In this document: positions 15,642-24,534 of the stretch, piece by piece
Layout: each line of letters opens with the position of its first letter
Numbering within the stretch: position 1 is the stretch's first letter
Assembly: GCA_903868035.1 (NCBI GenBank)
Contig: CAIPTQ010000236.1
Span: 1-28,999 of the forward strand
Length of the DNA stretch: 28,999 nucleotides
Direction: 5' to 3'
From: an uncultured Phycisphaerales bacterium
Lineage (GTDB): Bacteria; Planctomycetota; Phycisphaerae; WQYP01
Program-made: the position numbers and the translations under genes
Notes under the pieces: generated by a model
The model's input: the letters and a program-made list of their open reading frames with translations, nothing else
What the model was told of the DNA's origin: nothing
Database searches by the model: none

Positions 15642-15886
15642 CGCGCCATCCGCGCTTTCACTTGGTCATGGGTAAGCGTCCGTCCTTCTGCCAGATCCCG
15701 CTCGCCCAGAGCCAGGGCCTCCAACAGATCCAGGCGTGCGCACGAGAATTGATAGGTCGTCGGCTCCACGAGATAGGCGGCGGGAGAGCCATCATCGCCA
15801 ATGATCACCACCGTCTTGTCCGCGCGCAGTTGTTCGACGATGCGACGGGGCTCGCGGCTTAAGTCTGAAAGCGTCTGGGTTCTCAT
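15629..15886 (-). CDS. Phd/YefM-type antitoxin
   Basis: An 85-residue protein from ATG 15886 (a GTG at 15895 is also in frame). The N-terminal half, TQTLSDLSREPRRIVEQLRADKTVVIIGDDGSPAAYLVEP, matches the Phd/YefM fold, which binds operator DNA as a dimer and presents a C-terminal tail that covers the toxin. The tail (ERDLAEGRTLTHDQVKARMARWL) is of the common form paired with ParE/RelE toxins. The partner gene is truncated, so this antitoxin is probably an orphan. It sits at the outer edge of the accessory stretch downstream of guaA. Confidence 0.75.
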   Translation of the reverse strand: MRTQTLSDLSREPRRIVEQLRADKTVVIIGDDGSPAAYLVEPTTYQFSCARLDLLEALALGERDLAEGRTLTHDQVKARMARWLK

Positions 15887-15934
15887 GTAAATCACACCAT
15901 AAACAAAAATGTCCGTTAATATATTTGCTTTCGC

Positions 15935-16942
15935 TCACTTTAACCGAAGGGATGCGAGAATACCTTCCCAGATTTGTTGCCGTTCTTCGCGTGAAGCGCT
16001 CCAATCGACATGCCATAAGGTGGCCTTATTGACACCCGTAATCTCGTGTCCCTCCTTCTTTAAAATGGCGGTTATCGAGTCGAATCGCGCAACTGGTCCC
16101 TCCGGATTCAAATTGCGCAATACAATCGCCGCAATCCTCGGCAGGAGTTCGTCATCAGTGAATCTCGGATATTGAACACAACCCTGAGCCGCATCTTCCT
16201 GAAACTCGAATTGGTCGCGGTGCCACTGAATCTTCCAACCTCCCCAGGCAGTATGCAGATCATCAACCAGCCCAGGGAGGGGGCTGGCGGTCCAAATGTC
16301 GAATAATCTTGCGGCAAGATCAAGGTGGACGCCGGTACTTGGCAGGCCCTTTTCTTTCGGGAGGGAAAATCGCTCAAACGACCGCATCTTCAACAGGCTC
16401 TCCAAAAAGAGCGGGTCTTCCCAAAGCCGATCGGTAGTAAACGCCTGGATGGGATAAATTCGCGGCTCGCCTGAAGAATTTCTGGTCGAAATGATGGCAT
16501 CGATCCATGGAGATTCTTCATCTGGCGCACAAAGCGGCCGCCACTTGCATGTCTGAGCTTTCCTTGCGAACACCCTTTCGCGTGGGTATCCGGCAGTATC
16601 CGCCAAATCGGCAATCCCCTCGTCTGCCCAGTTCACCTCCCATCCGTCCCACGATTTCGCCAGAAGCCGCAGATAGAGTCGTCGAAGCGGAATTTCATAT
16701 TTAATGTCCTCCCCACCAAACAATGTGAGCTTGTTTGAGTCCAAGTCTACCACTGCCCCGCCCTCGCACCAGACATCGTTGAGCCAGTCATCCGGTTGCA
16801 ACTCTTTTTGTTGCCGGATGAAAGTCAACGAATGCCTTGGGCCCCAGAACAAGTCACGGTCGAGCGTGTTCGCGGCCCAATGGCTGTAAAAAAGGCGGAA
16901 TTGGCCATTCTCAACAATCGCATAATTCGCCCGTTGTCCCAT
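15935..16942 (-). CDS. Trp-rich protein of unknown function (begins MGQRANY)
   Basis: A 335-residue soluble protein without signal peptide or membrane helix. It begins MGQRANYAIVENGQFRLFYSHW and is unusually rich in tryptophan. A motif W-x-G-W-x-(V/I)-x-W occurs twice, SWDGWEVNW (97-105) and AWGGWKIQW (232-240), 135 residues apart, suggesting an internal duplication. Start ATG 16942 is preceded by the guaA-like repeat, whose GGGAG is its ribosome-binding site. Base composition is visibly more AT-rich than neighbours, which supports horizontal acquisition. I recall N-termini of this kind in uncharacterised proteins of other bacteria but cannot name a family. Its place between the nuclease gene and antitoxin debris makes a defence or toxin-related role possible, but only by context. 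Confidence 0.7.
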   Translation of the reverse strand: MGQRANYAIVENGQFRLFYSHWAANTLDRDLFWGPRHSLTFIRQQKELQPDDWLNDVWCEGGAVVDLDSNKLTLFGGEDIKYEIPLRRLYLRLLAKSWDGWEVNWADEGIADLADTAGYPRERVFARKAQTCKWRPLCAPDEESPWIDAIISTRNSSGEPRIYPIQAFTTDRLWEDPLFLESLLKMRSFERFSLPKEKGLPSTGVHLDLAARLFDIWTASPLPGLVDDLHTAWGGWKIQWHRDQFEFQEDAAQGCVQYPRFTDDELLPRIAAIVLRNLNPEGPVARFDSITAILKKEGHEITGVNKATLWHVDWSASREERQQIWEGILASLRLK

Positions 16943-16947
16943 ACTGC

Positions 16948-16989
16948 TCACTCCCACTCAATCGTCCCCGGCGGCTTGCCGGTGATATC
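16948..16989 (-). repeat. Distal copy of the guaA 3' end (attachment-site-like direct repeat)
   Basis: These 42 bases match the last 42 bases of guaA (18219-18260) at 40 positions, the first 32 perfectly. Read in the guaA frame on the minus strand they encode [14 protein letters not shown] and a TGA, a valid GuaA C-terminus slightly different from the resident one ([14 protein letters not shown]). The copy includes GAGTGGGA, the core reported for islands integrating in guaA. It also contains the stop codon of the nuclease gene (16958-16960, another frame) and the ribosome-binding site of the gene starting at 16942. Confidence 0.9.
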
Positions 16990-18214
16990 GTGTTCGCGCC
17001 GCCTTCGTCCGTGCCGGGTTTCGCATTCGTGTCCGCGCTCTGCGTACGGCCAGGCGCGCCTCCAGATACTTGCTGGTGCGCTGTAACTCCGCCGCGATCA
17101 GGCGTTCATCGGGCAGCTTCATGCGGTACTCGGCGGCCAGAATCTTGTTGGGCAGACGGTCCAGCGCGTAGCGTGCGACGGCGGCATCCTTCTCCTTGCA
17201 GAGAATCAGCCCGACGGGTGGATTCTCGCCGGCATGGGTCCAGTGCTCCAGCGCGTAGTTGCAGTACAGGTGCATCTGACCCGCGTCCTCATGCGCGAAT
17301 GGGCCATTCTTCAGGTCAATAATGACCAGACACCGCAGCTTGCGATGGAAAAACAACAAATCGATGCGGAACCATTTGTTACCGATCCGCAGGCGCCGCT
17401 GGCGTCCGACGAACGCAAAATCGGTGCCCAGTTCGAGCAGAAAGGATTCCATATGGCGGATGAGGGACTCCTCCAGGTCGGTTTCGGAGTATTCGTCCTT
17501 GAGCCCCAGGAATTCCAGGACGAAGGGATCCTTGACCTCCTCCTCGGGTGTCAGCGCATCCCCGGGCGTGCGCCGGGCGCCGTGGGTCAGGGCTCGTATC
17601 TTGTCGCGCGCGAGCGCGGCGCGTTCGTAAAAACTGGTGTTGATCTGGCGGTCGAGCTGCTTGACGCTCCAGCCGCCGCGCAGGGCCTCGGTCTGGTAGA
17701 ACTGCCGGGCGAACTCGTTTCTCACGGACATCAGCCGTACGTAATGCGACCACGAAAGGGGAAAGGCGGCGGCCAGGGACTGCCAGTCCCACCGGGGCAT
17801 AACCGTAACAGATGTAGATTTAATCGAAATGAATTTGCCAGACGCCGTCTGGCGTTTTGCCCCCTCCAATTCGCCAGACGCCGTCTGGCAAATCTTCTCC
17901 GGAGGATAGGCCATGTAAAATGCCCGCATCGATTGCAGATTCTGCCGGGAGAATCCGGCGCCGAAGCGTTGCTTCAAATCGCCCGCGAGCCGCGTGAGCA
18001 GCTCCGCGCCATAGTCCGCCCGGTCCGCGCCATGCTGCTCATGCTGCACGATGCGCGCCCCCACTTGCCAATACGCGGCGGTCATCACCGCATTGACGGC
18101 CCGTGCGCTGCCCCGGCGCGCCTGTTCCAGCAGATCCACCACTTCCCCCAGCACGGAATGATAGCCCGGGGGGCTTATCGCCTTAACCAATGAGGTCGCT
18201 TGCTTTTTGTTCAT
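16958..18214 (-). CDS. YhcG/DUF1016-type PDDEXK nuclease
   Basis: A 418-residue protein of the YhcG family, with an N-terminal helical domain (about 15-200: ARAVNAVMTAAYWQVGARIV, RFGAGFSRQNLQSMRAFY, LSWSHYVRLMSV) and a C-terminal PD-(D/E)xK nuclease domain (about 225-380). The catalytic motif is visible as Asp285 in FRIDLLFFHR and Asp300-x-Lys302 in VIIDLK, with Gln313 downstream. Relatives occur in defence-rich and mobile regions. ATG 18214 starts five bases after the guaA stop, using the GGGAG in the guaA terminus as Shine-Dalgarno, so translation is probably coupled to guaA. Residues 108-127 contain two QTASG repeats encoded by palindromes. The last ten codons read out of frame through the distal guaA repeat. 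Confidence 0.9.
   Translation of the reverse strand: MNKKQATSLVKAISPPGYHSVLGEVVDLLEQARRGSARAVNAVMTAAYWQVGARIVQHEQHGADRADYGAELLTRLAGDLKQRFGAGFSRQNLQSMRAFYMAYPPEKICQTASGELEGAKRQTASGKFISIKSTSVTVMPRWDWQSLAAAFPLSWSHYVRLMSVRNEFARQFYQTEALRGGWSVKQLDRQINTSFYERAALARDKIRALTHGARRTPGDALTPEEEVKDPFVLEFLGLKDEYSETDLEESLIRHMESFLLELGTDFAFVGRQRRLRIGNKWFRIDLLFFHRKLRCLVIIDLKNGPFAHEDAGQMHLYCNYALEHWTHAGENPPVGLILCKEKDAAVARYALDRLPNKILAAEYRMKLPDERLIAAELQRTSKYLEARLAVRRARTRMRNPARTKAARTRYHRQAAGDD
17837..17889. repeat. Two identical 17-bp palindromes inside the nuclease gene
   Basis: GCCAGACGCCGTCTGGC occurs at 17837-17853 and 17873-17889, a 36-base period, each preceded by AATT plus a pyrimidine on the plus strand. Each is a perfect inverted repeat around a central base and encodes QTASG in the protein. 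They lie in the linker between the two domains of the nuclease. Confidence 0.85.
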
Positions 18215-18218
18215 CGGG

Positions 18219-18260
18219 TCACTCCCACTCAATCGTCCCCGGCGGCTTGCTCGTGATATC
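18219..18260 (-). repeat. Resident guaA 3' end (proximal attachment-site-like repeat)
   Basis: The last 42 bases of guaA, encoding [14 protein letters not shown] and the stop, are the proximal copy of the direct repeat. They contain GAGTGGGA and serve as ribosome-binding site for the nuclease ATG at 18214. Confidence 0.9.
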
Positions 18261-19766
18261 ATACACCACCCGGCTCACCCCCCGCACCTCATTCACAATC
18301 CGATTGCTCACCCGCGCCAGCACCTCATACGGTATCCGCGACCAGTCCGCCGTCATGAAGTCGCTCGTGTCCACGCTCCGCAGCGCGATCACGTGCTGAT
18401 ACGACCGCCCGTCCCCCATCACCCCCACCGCCCGCACCGGCAGGATCGCGGCAAACGTCTGGGCCGTCTTGCGGTACAGCCCCTCCGCCGTGATCTCCTC
18501 GAGGAAAATCTCATCCGCATCCCGCAAAATCGCCAGCCGCTCCTCCGTGATCTCCCCCACGCACCGCACCGCCAGCCCCGGCCCGGGGAACGGGTGCCGC
18601 CACACCAGCGTCTCCGGCAGCCCCAGCAACTCCCCCAGCTTCCGCACCTCATCCTTGAACAAATCCCGCAGCGGCTCGACGAGCTCAAACCCCAGCTCCG
18701 CCGGCAGTCCGCCCACATTATGGTGCAGCTTGATGTTCGCCGCCGTCCCCGCATGGCCGTGCCCGGATTCAATCACATCCGGATACAGCGTCCCCTGTGC
18801 CAAAAACTTCGCGCCCTGGATGGCCGCCGCCTCGCGCTTGAACACGTCGATAAAGGTCTTCCCGATGATCTTCCGCTTTTCCTGCGGATCGATCACCCCC
18901 CGCAGCCCCGTCAAAAACTCCCGCGCCGCATCCACCACCCGCAGGGTCAGCTTGAAGTGGTCGCGGAACGTCGCCTCCACCGTCTGCCGCTCATTTTTCC
19001 GCAGCAGCCCGTTGTCCACGAAGATGCACGTCAGTTGGCTGCCGATGGCTTTGTGCAGCAGGGCGGCGAGCACGGAGGAATCGACGCCGCCGGAAAGCCC
19101 GCAAATCACGTGGCTGGTGCCGACCTGCCTGCGGATCGACTCGACGGCATTCTCCACGAAACTCCCCATCCGCCACGTCCCCTGCGCCCGGCAAATCCGG
19201 TACAAAAAATTCTCCAAAATCTGCGTTCCGTGCGGCGTGTGCGTCACCTCCGGGTGGAACTGCACGCCAAAAAACGGCCGCTCCTTATGCCGCATCGCCG
19301 CCAGCGGGCACGTCGGCGTGCTGGCCAGCGCCAAAAACTCCGGCCCCAGTTCCTGCACCTGGTCCCCGTGGCTCATCCAGACGGTGGTGTCTTCGGGGAC
19401 GCCGTGCAGGAGGGGGTCGGCGGAGGTGTGGTGGAGCTTAGTGCGGCCGTATTCCCGTGCGTGGGCGGGCTTGACGTCGCCGCCGAGGATTTGGGCGGCG
19501 ATCTGCATGCCGTAGCAAATGCCCAGCACGGGCACGCCGACGTCGAAGATGGCCGGGTCGCAGCGCGGGGCGTCCTTTTCGTAGACGGAGGCCGGCCCGC
19601 CGGAGAGGATGATGCCCACCGGGTTGAGGGCGCGGAGTTCCTGCAGGGAGATCGTGGGGCGCACGAGGATGGAGTAGACGCCGGCCTCCCGCACCCGCCG
19701 GGCGATAAGCTGCACGTACTGGGCGCCAAAATCAAGAATGGGAACGGTTTGCTGGCTGGTATTCAT
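18219..19766 (-). CDS. guaA: GMP synthase (glutamine-hydrolysing)
   Basis: GuaA converts XMP, ATP and glutamine to GMP, the last step of guanine nucleotide synthesis. The 515-residue protein is complete: glutamine amidotransferase domain with Cys84 in GICYGMQ, His171 and Glu173 in QFHPEV, then the ATP-pyrophosphatase P-loop SGGVDSS (225-231), and the dimerisation domain ending in the conserved [12 protein letters not shown] 19766 lacks a Shine-Dalgarno; a TACAAT lies six bases upstream, so the mRNA may be leaderless. The 3' end doubles as an integration site and as translation signal for the nuclease gene. Confidence 0.98.
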   Translation of the reverse strand: MNTSQQTVPILDFGAQYVQLIARRVREAGVYSILVRPTISLQELRALNPVGIILSGGPASVYEKDAPRCDPAIFDVGVPVLGICYGMQIAAQILGGDVKPAHAREYGRTKLHHTSADPLLHGVPEDTTVWMSHGDQVQELGPEFLALASTPTCPLAAMRHKERPFFGVQFHPEVTHTPHGTQILENFLYRICRAQGTWRMGSFVENAVESIRRQVGTSHVICGLSGGVDSSVLAALLHKAIGSQLTCIFVDNGLLRKNERQTVEATFRDHFKLTLRVVDAAREFLTGLRGVIDPQEKRKIIGKTFIDVFKREAAAIQGAKFLAQGTLYPDVIESGHGHAGTAANIKLHHNVGGLPAELGFELVEPLRDLFKDEVRKLGELLGLPETLVWRHPFPGPGLAVRCVGEITEERLAILRDADEIFLEEITAEGLYRKTAQTFAAILPVRAVGVMGDGRSYQHVIALRSVDTSDFMTADWSRIPYEVLARVSNRIVNEVRGVSRVVYDITSKPPGTIEWE

Positions 19767-19772
19767 AGGGCG

Positions 19773-19778
19773 ATTGTA
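19773..19778 (-). promoter_or_regulatory. -10 box implying a leaderless guaA mRNA
   Basis: TACAAT on the minus strand ends six bases before the guaA ATG, so a start about seven bases downstream would fall on the A of the ATG. No ribosome-binding site is present. The -35 region is poor. Confidence 0.4.
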
Positions 19779-19823
19779 CAGCCGATTGACGCAGCGGTTA
19801 AGTGGTCAAACGGATCATTGCTT

Positions 19824-19852
19824 CAATGATTCAATGGATTCAATGATTCAAT
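19824..19852. repeat. 8-9-bp-unit tandem repeat upstream of guaA
   Basis: CAATGATT, CAATGGATT, CAATGATT, then CAAT in degenerate continuation fill most of the 90-base gap between guaA and the zinc-ribbon gene. Confidence 0.7.
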
Positions 19853-19856
19853 CCGC

Positions 19857-20210
19857 CTAAATCCCCTCAAACACGCTCCCCACCGGCTGCACCGTCCCGC
19901 AATACATGCACTTCTGCTGCTTCGAGGGCACCGTGCGCTGGCACTGCACGCACTGGCGCACCCCGCGCGTCAACTGCCCGTCCGCCACCCCGTCCCGGGC
20001 ATCCAGTTCCGCCACCTTGGTGACCAGGTCGTCTTCAGTCAGCTTGGCCCTTTCTTTGACCAACTCCCACACCGCCGCGCACACCAGCTTCAGGTGCCCC
20101 AAATCGCGTTCCAGTTCCACCACCTCGCGCTTCGCCGAAGCCGCATCACTGGAAGCCGCCGCCGCCTGTTGCCGCGCCGCACTGTCATTGGGAAGACCGC
20201 CGTAACCCAT
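19857..20210 (-). CDS. Small coiled-coil/zinc-ribbon protein, unknown function
   Basis: A 117-residue protein with an Ala/Ser-rich start, a helical coiled-coil-like middle (about 25-80, KREVVELERDLGHLKLVCAAVWELVKERAKL), and a C-terminal two-knuckle zinc ribbon, CVQCQRTVPSKQQKCMYCG (about 87-105). ATG 20210 follows AGGAG by 6 bases. Such proteins usually mediate protein or nucleic-acid contacts, but no specific function can be read. It lies ahead of guaA on the same strand and may be co-transcribed. Confidence 0.75.
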   Translation of the reverse strand: MGYGGLPNDSAARQQAAAASSDAASAKREVVELERDLGHLKLVCAAVWELVKERAKLTEDDLVTKVAELDARDGVADGQLTRGVRQCVQCQRTVPSKQQKCMYCGTVQPVGSVFEGI

Positions 20211-20274
20211 GGATCACTCCTGTAAATCCAGAATCCAGGAAGCACCCATTGTATCGAGAAACTGACCACTCCCC

Positions 20275-21013
20275 TCACAACTTCATCTTATTCGCCCCGC
20301 CCTCCACCACCAGCTTCGTCGCCCGGTACAGCGATTCAAACGTCCCCGCATCCGTCCACCACCCCTCCAGCACCTCCGCCGTCATCGTCCCCTGCTCGAT
20401 ATACTTGTTGTTCACGTCGGTGATCTCCAGCTCCCCGCGCTCCGACACCTTCAAGGGCCGGATAATGTCAAACACCTGCTGGTCGTACATGTAAATCCCC
20501 ACCACCGCCAGATTCGACTCCGGCACCGCCGGCTTCTCCACAATCTTCAGCACCCGCCCGCCCGGCCCCAGCGTCGCCACCCCGAACCGCTTGGGATCGT
20601 GTACCTCCTTGAGCAGAATCTTCGCCCCCTTGGCCTGCTTGCGGAACGCCTCCGCCGCCACCGCGATGTTCCCTTCAATAATGTTGTCCCCCAGCACCAC
20701 CGCGATCTTCCCGCCGTCCGCAAAATCCTCCGCCAGCCGCAACGCGTCGGCAATGCCCCCTTCGCCCTCCTGATACGCAAACGACAGCTTCCGCAATCCC
20801 ACGTTCTTCCCGTTCCCCAACAACTCCACAAACGCTCCCGCATGCTTCCCCCCCCGTCACCACCAGCACATCCGTGATCCCGGCGTTCCGCAGGCATTCA
20901 ATCGGATACATCACCATCGGCTTGTCATACACCGGCAGCAGGTGCTTGTTCGTCACCTTCGTCAACGGCGAAAGCCGCGTGCCCAAACCGCCGGCCAAAA
21001 TAATTCCCTTCAT
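20275..21013 (-). CDS. Sugar-1-phosphate nucleotidyltransferase (RmlA-like), frame interrupted by one extra base
   Basis: The enzyme family joins a sugar 1-phosphate to a nucleotide (for example dTDP-glucose) for surface-polysaccharide synthesis. The N-terminal frame (ATG 21013) reads [18 protein letters not shown], then [31 protein letters not shown]. The rest, [46 protein letters not shown] and GWWTDAGT, continues in the next frame. The two join perfectly as [13 protein letters not shown] if one base is removed from the run of eight G (C on the plus strand, 20848-20855). Total length is then 245 residues, normal for this short group. The change could be a mutation, a sequencing or assembly error, or a slippery tract. 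The closest substrate class is not certain. Confidence 0.85.
20848..20855 (-). repeat. Eight-G tract at the frameshift
   Basis: Eight consecutive C on the plus strand (G in the gene) lie at codons 54-56 of the nucleotidyltransferase. Seven would keep the frame. Confidence 0.85.
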
Positions 21014-21042
21014 CGCTGAGCTCCTCGTGCTAAAAACCCCAC

Positions 21043-21071
21043 AATTTCCTAATTACCAATTACCAATTACC
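21043..21071. repeat. 7-bp-unit tandem repeat
   Basis: AATTACC is repeated three times (21051-21071), preceded by the variant AATTTCC. It fills the gap between the nucleotidyltransferase gene and the methyltransferase gene. Confidence 0.75.
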
Positions 21072-21076
21072 TCGCC

Positions 21077-21700
21077 CTACCCGCACCGGCAGTGATACAC
21101 CCCGCCGGGGGGCATGTTCCGCACCACCAATTGGAAGGACACATCCTTGAAGAACCTGCGGTAGAACTTCAAATACCAGAACGGCACTTCCGTGATGTTG
21201 GAAAACACCCCCCCCTTCACCAGGTAGCGGTTCACGGAGGCCAGCATCGGCTCCCGCACCGCCGCCGGCAGCGACGGCGTCGGCAGCCCGCTGATGAACG
21301 CATCCACGTGCGTGATTCCCCGTGCCGCAAACAACGGTTCCAGGTTGCACACGTCATCCTGCACGATCTCCACATTCTTGTGCTCGCTGAACCGCCGCTG
21401 CAAAACCGCGACAAAATCACTGTCCCGCTCGATGGAAATCAGCGTCGTATGCGGCTGCAAACGCCGCACGATCTGCTCGGTGATCGCCCCGGTCCCCGCG
21501 CCCAGTTCCACGATGATCTTCGCCCGCTCCCAGTCCACCTTGCCGATGGTGGCGCGGGACATCGCCACCGACGACGGCCACACGGAGGCGATCTTTTTGC
21601 CATGGCGGAAAAACTTGCCCATGAACAGCAGGTTTTCGCGCATGGAATGCTTCTTGATGGGGCGCGGGGCATGGGGGGTGTGGGAACTGGTATGGGTCAC
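21077..21700 (-). CDS. PmtA-like phospholipid N-methyltransferase (class I SAM methyltransferase)
   Basis: The 207-residue protein contains IASVWPSSVAMSR (37-49), motif I IVELGAGTGAITE (63-75), the acidic ribose ligand in ISIERD, QDDV (114-117), AFISGLP (134-140) and the C-terminal VRNMPPGGVYHCR. The PSS, SGLP and N-x-P-P pattern is typical of PmtA-type phosphatidylethanolamine methyltransferases and of KsgA-like relatives of similar size. GTG 21700 follows GGAGG at 10 bases; ATG 21643 (MRENLLF) is an alternative. It lies in the leftward run after the metB-like gene, 113 bases away. The lipid substrate is inferred from motif pattern only. Confidence 0.7.
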   Translation of the reverse strand: MTHTSSHTPHAPRPIKKHSMRENLLFMGKFFRHGKKIASVWPSSVAMSRATIGKVDWERAKIIVELGAGTGAITEQIVRRLQPHTTLISIERDSDFVAVLQRRFSEHKNVEIVQDDVCNLEPLFAARGITHVDAFISGLPTPSLPAAVREPMLASVNRYLVKGGVFSNITEVPFWYLKFYRRFFKDVSFQLVVRNMPPGGVYHCRCG

Positions 21701-21813
21701 TGTTCTGTGCCTCCAAAACGGTTGGCGCGCGGGTTATGTGTCGGCACATCATACGCACGGTATGCGCGCTTCACCAGCGCGCCTGAGCCGCCAAGCCGCC
21801 GGCGTTTGCTGAT

Positions 21814-23020
21814 TCACACTTTCTTCAGGGCCTGTTCCAGATCGGCGATGAGGTCTTCCACATCCTCCAGGCCCAGGGCGAGGCGCACGAGGTTGTCCAT
21901 GATGCCGATGGATTGGCGATATTCCACCGGATAATCAAAGAACGACATCATGGACATCTGGGTGACGAGGCTTTCGGAGCCGCCGAGGCTCGGCGTGATG
22001 AGGAAGAGCCGCAGCGCGTCGATGAAGCGGCGGGTGGTAGTGTCGTTGCCCTTCACCAGGAACGTGATCACGCTGCCGAAGCCGCGCATCTGGGCCTTGG
22101 CGATGCGATGATCGGGATGCGACTTCAAGCCCGGATACCAGACTTGCTTAATTTTCGGATGGGCCTCGAGGAAGCGCGCGATCGCCAGGCCGGCGCGGTT
22201 GTGCTGCTCCATGCGCAGGCCGAAGGTTTTCAGCCCGCGTTCCAGCAGGAAACACGTGAACGGTCCCGGGGTGGCGCCGATCATGCGCTGCAGCTTGTTG
22301 AGATCGTCAAGCTGCTTATGTCCGCCCAGCGCCACGCCGGCCAGCAGATCGTTATGCCCGCCGAGATACTTGGTGGCCGAATGGATCACGATGTCCACCC
22401 CCAACTCGATTGGGCGGATGTTGAACGGCGTGGCCAGCGTCGCGTCGATCATCGTCAACAGGTTATGGCGCTTGGCCACCTGGACGATGGCCGGCAGGTC
22501 CAGCACGCGCAGGTACGGATTGGTCGGCGATTCGGTGAAAATGATGTTGGTGTTGGGCCGGATGGCCTTTTCGATGGCCTGGGCGTCGGGCTCGACCAGG
22601 CTGGTCTGGACGCCGTACTTGTCGAGGAACTTGGTGGCGAAATCGCGCGTCTGGCGGTAGCAGTCGCTGGTGAAGAGGATGTGGCCGTCCTTCTTCATAT
22701 AGGCCATGAGCGTGAGGATGACGGCACTCATGCCGGTGGAAAAGAGAATGGCGCGCTCGGCCCCCTCGATGGCGGCAAGTTTGCGTTCGGTCTCCTGCTG
22801 GGTCGGGTTGCCATAGCGGCCGTATTCCTGCTCGCGGATGATGTTTCCCTGCCCCTTGGCCTTCATGAATTCGAACACTTCGCTGGTGGAGTCGAAGCTG
22901 AAATTCGAGGTCTGGACGATGGGCGTGGAGACGGCATGGTGCGCCTTGCCCCGGCGTGTCAGGCCGTGAATCGCCAGCGTGGAAGGGCCGAATCCGGAAT
23001 GGCTGGAAGTCTTGGATGGC

Positions 23021-23028
<8 letters not shown>
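21814..23028 (-). CDS. metB: Cystathionine gamma-synthase-like PLP enzyme (plant-like)
   Basis: A Cys/Met-metabolism PLP enzyme of 404 residues. PLP-binding Lys220 lies in [56 protein letters not shown] and the GGSES loop are typical. The stretches TSDCYRQTR and [31 protein letters not shown] resemble, from memory, plant cystathionine gamma-synthase, which makes cystathionine from cysteine and O-phosphohomoserine. ATG 23028 overlaps the threonine synthase stop by eight bases (ATGCCTAA), with AAAGGA about 10 bases upstream, so the pair is translationally coupled. A cystathionine beta/gamma-lyase role is possible, but the plant-like features and thrC partner favour synthesis. Confidence 0.85.
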
Positions 23029-24367
<1,339 letters not shown>

Positions 24368-24468
24368 AGGTCACTTTCCTGCCGCGCGGGTTGAAATCAG
24401 GCGCAAAAGGCGCGGCATCATGCGTGTCCAGCATGGCCGCGGGTGACGGAATTATCAAGGTGTCCGCG

Positions 24469-24486
24469 CCCCTCAAGCCCCTCAAG
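24469..24486. repeat. 9-bp unit repeated twice
   Basis: CCCCTCAAG occurs twice in tandem in the 167-base gap between thrC and the EF-hand gene, just upstream of the putative thrC -10 box. Confidence 0.6.
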
Positions 24487-24534
24487 CCCAGGGATTACAA
24501 TCACTAAGCCTACGATAACCTATCCCGCGCTTCC

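Larger units (their letters stand above)
16948..18260 (-). mobile_element. Putative one-gene mini-island at the guaA 3' end
   Basis: Two direct repeats of the guaA 3' terminus bracket a segment of about 1.27 kb that contains only the YhcG-like nuclease gene. The arrangement is that of an element integrated in guaA that restored the gene end and left the displaced end at the far side. There is no integrase, so it would be non-autonomous or a remnant of a larger island. Recombination between unrelated events, or a simple tandem duplication, are alternatives; the two differing bases and the Tyr/His and Ser/Gly changes argue against a very recent simple duplication. Confidence 0.55.

Noticed and set aside
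17837..17889. CRISPR-like pair of repeats
   Set aside because: Only two copies with a 19-base gap, inside a coding sequence and in frame; not an array.
18207..19829. Long frame antisense to guaA
   Set aside because: guaA is unambiguous, and the antisense product is an Arg/His/Pro-rich shadow without domains.
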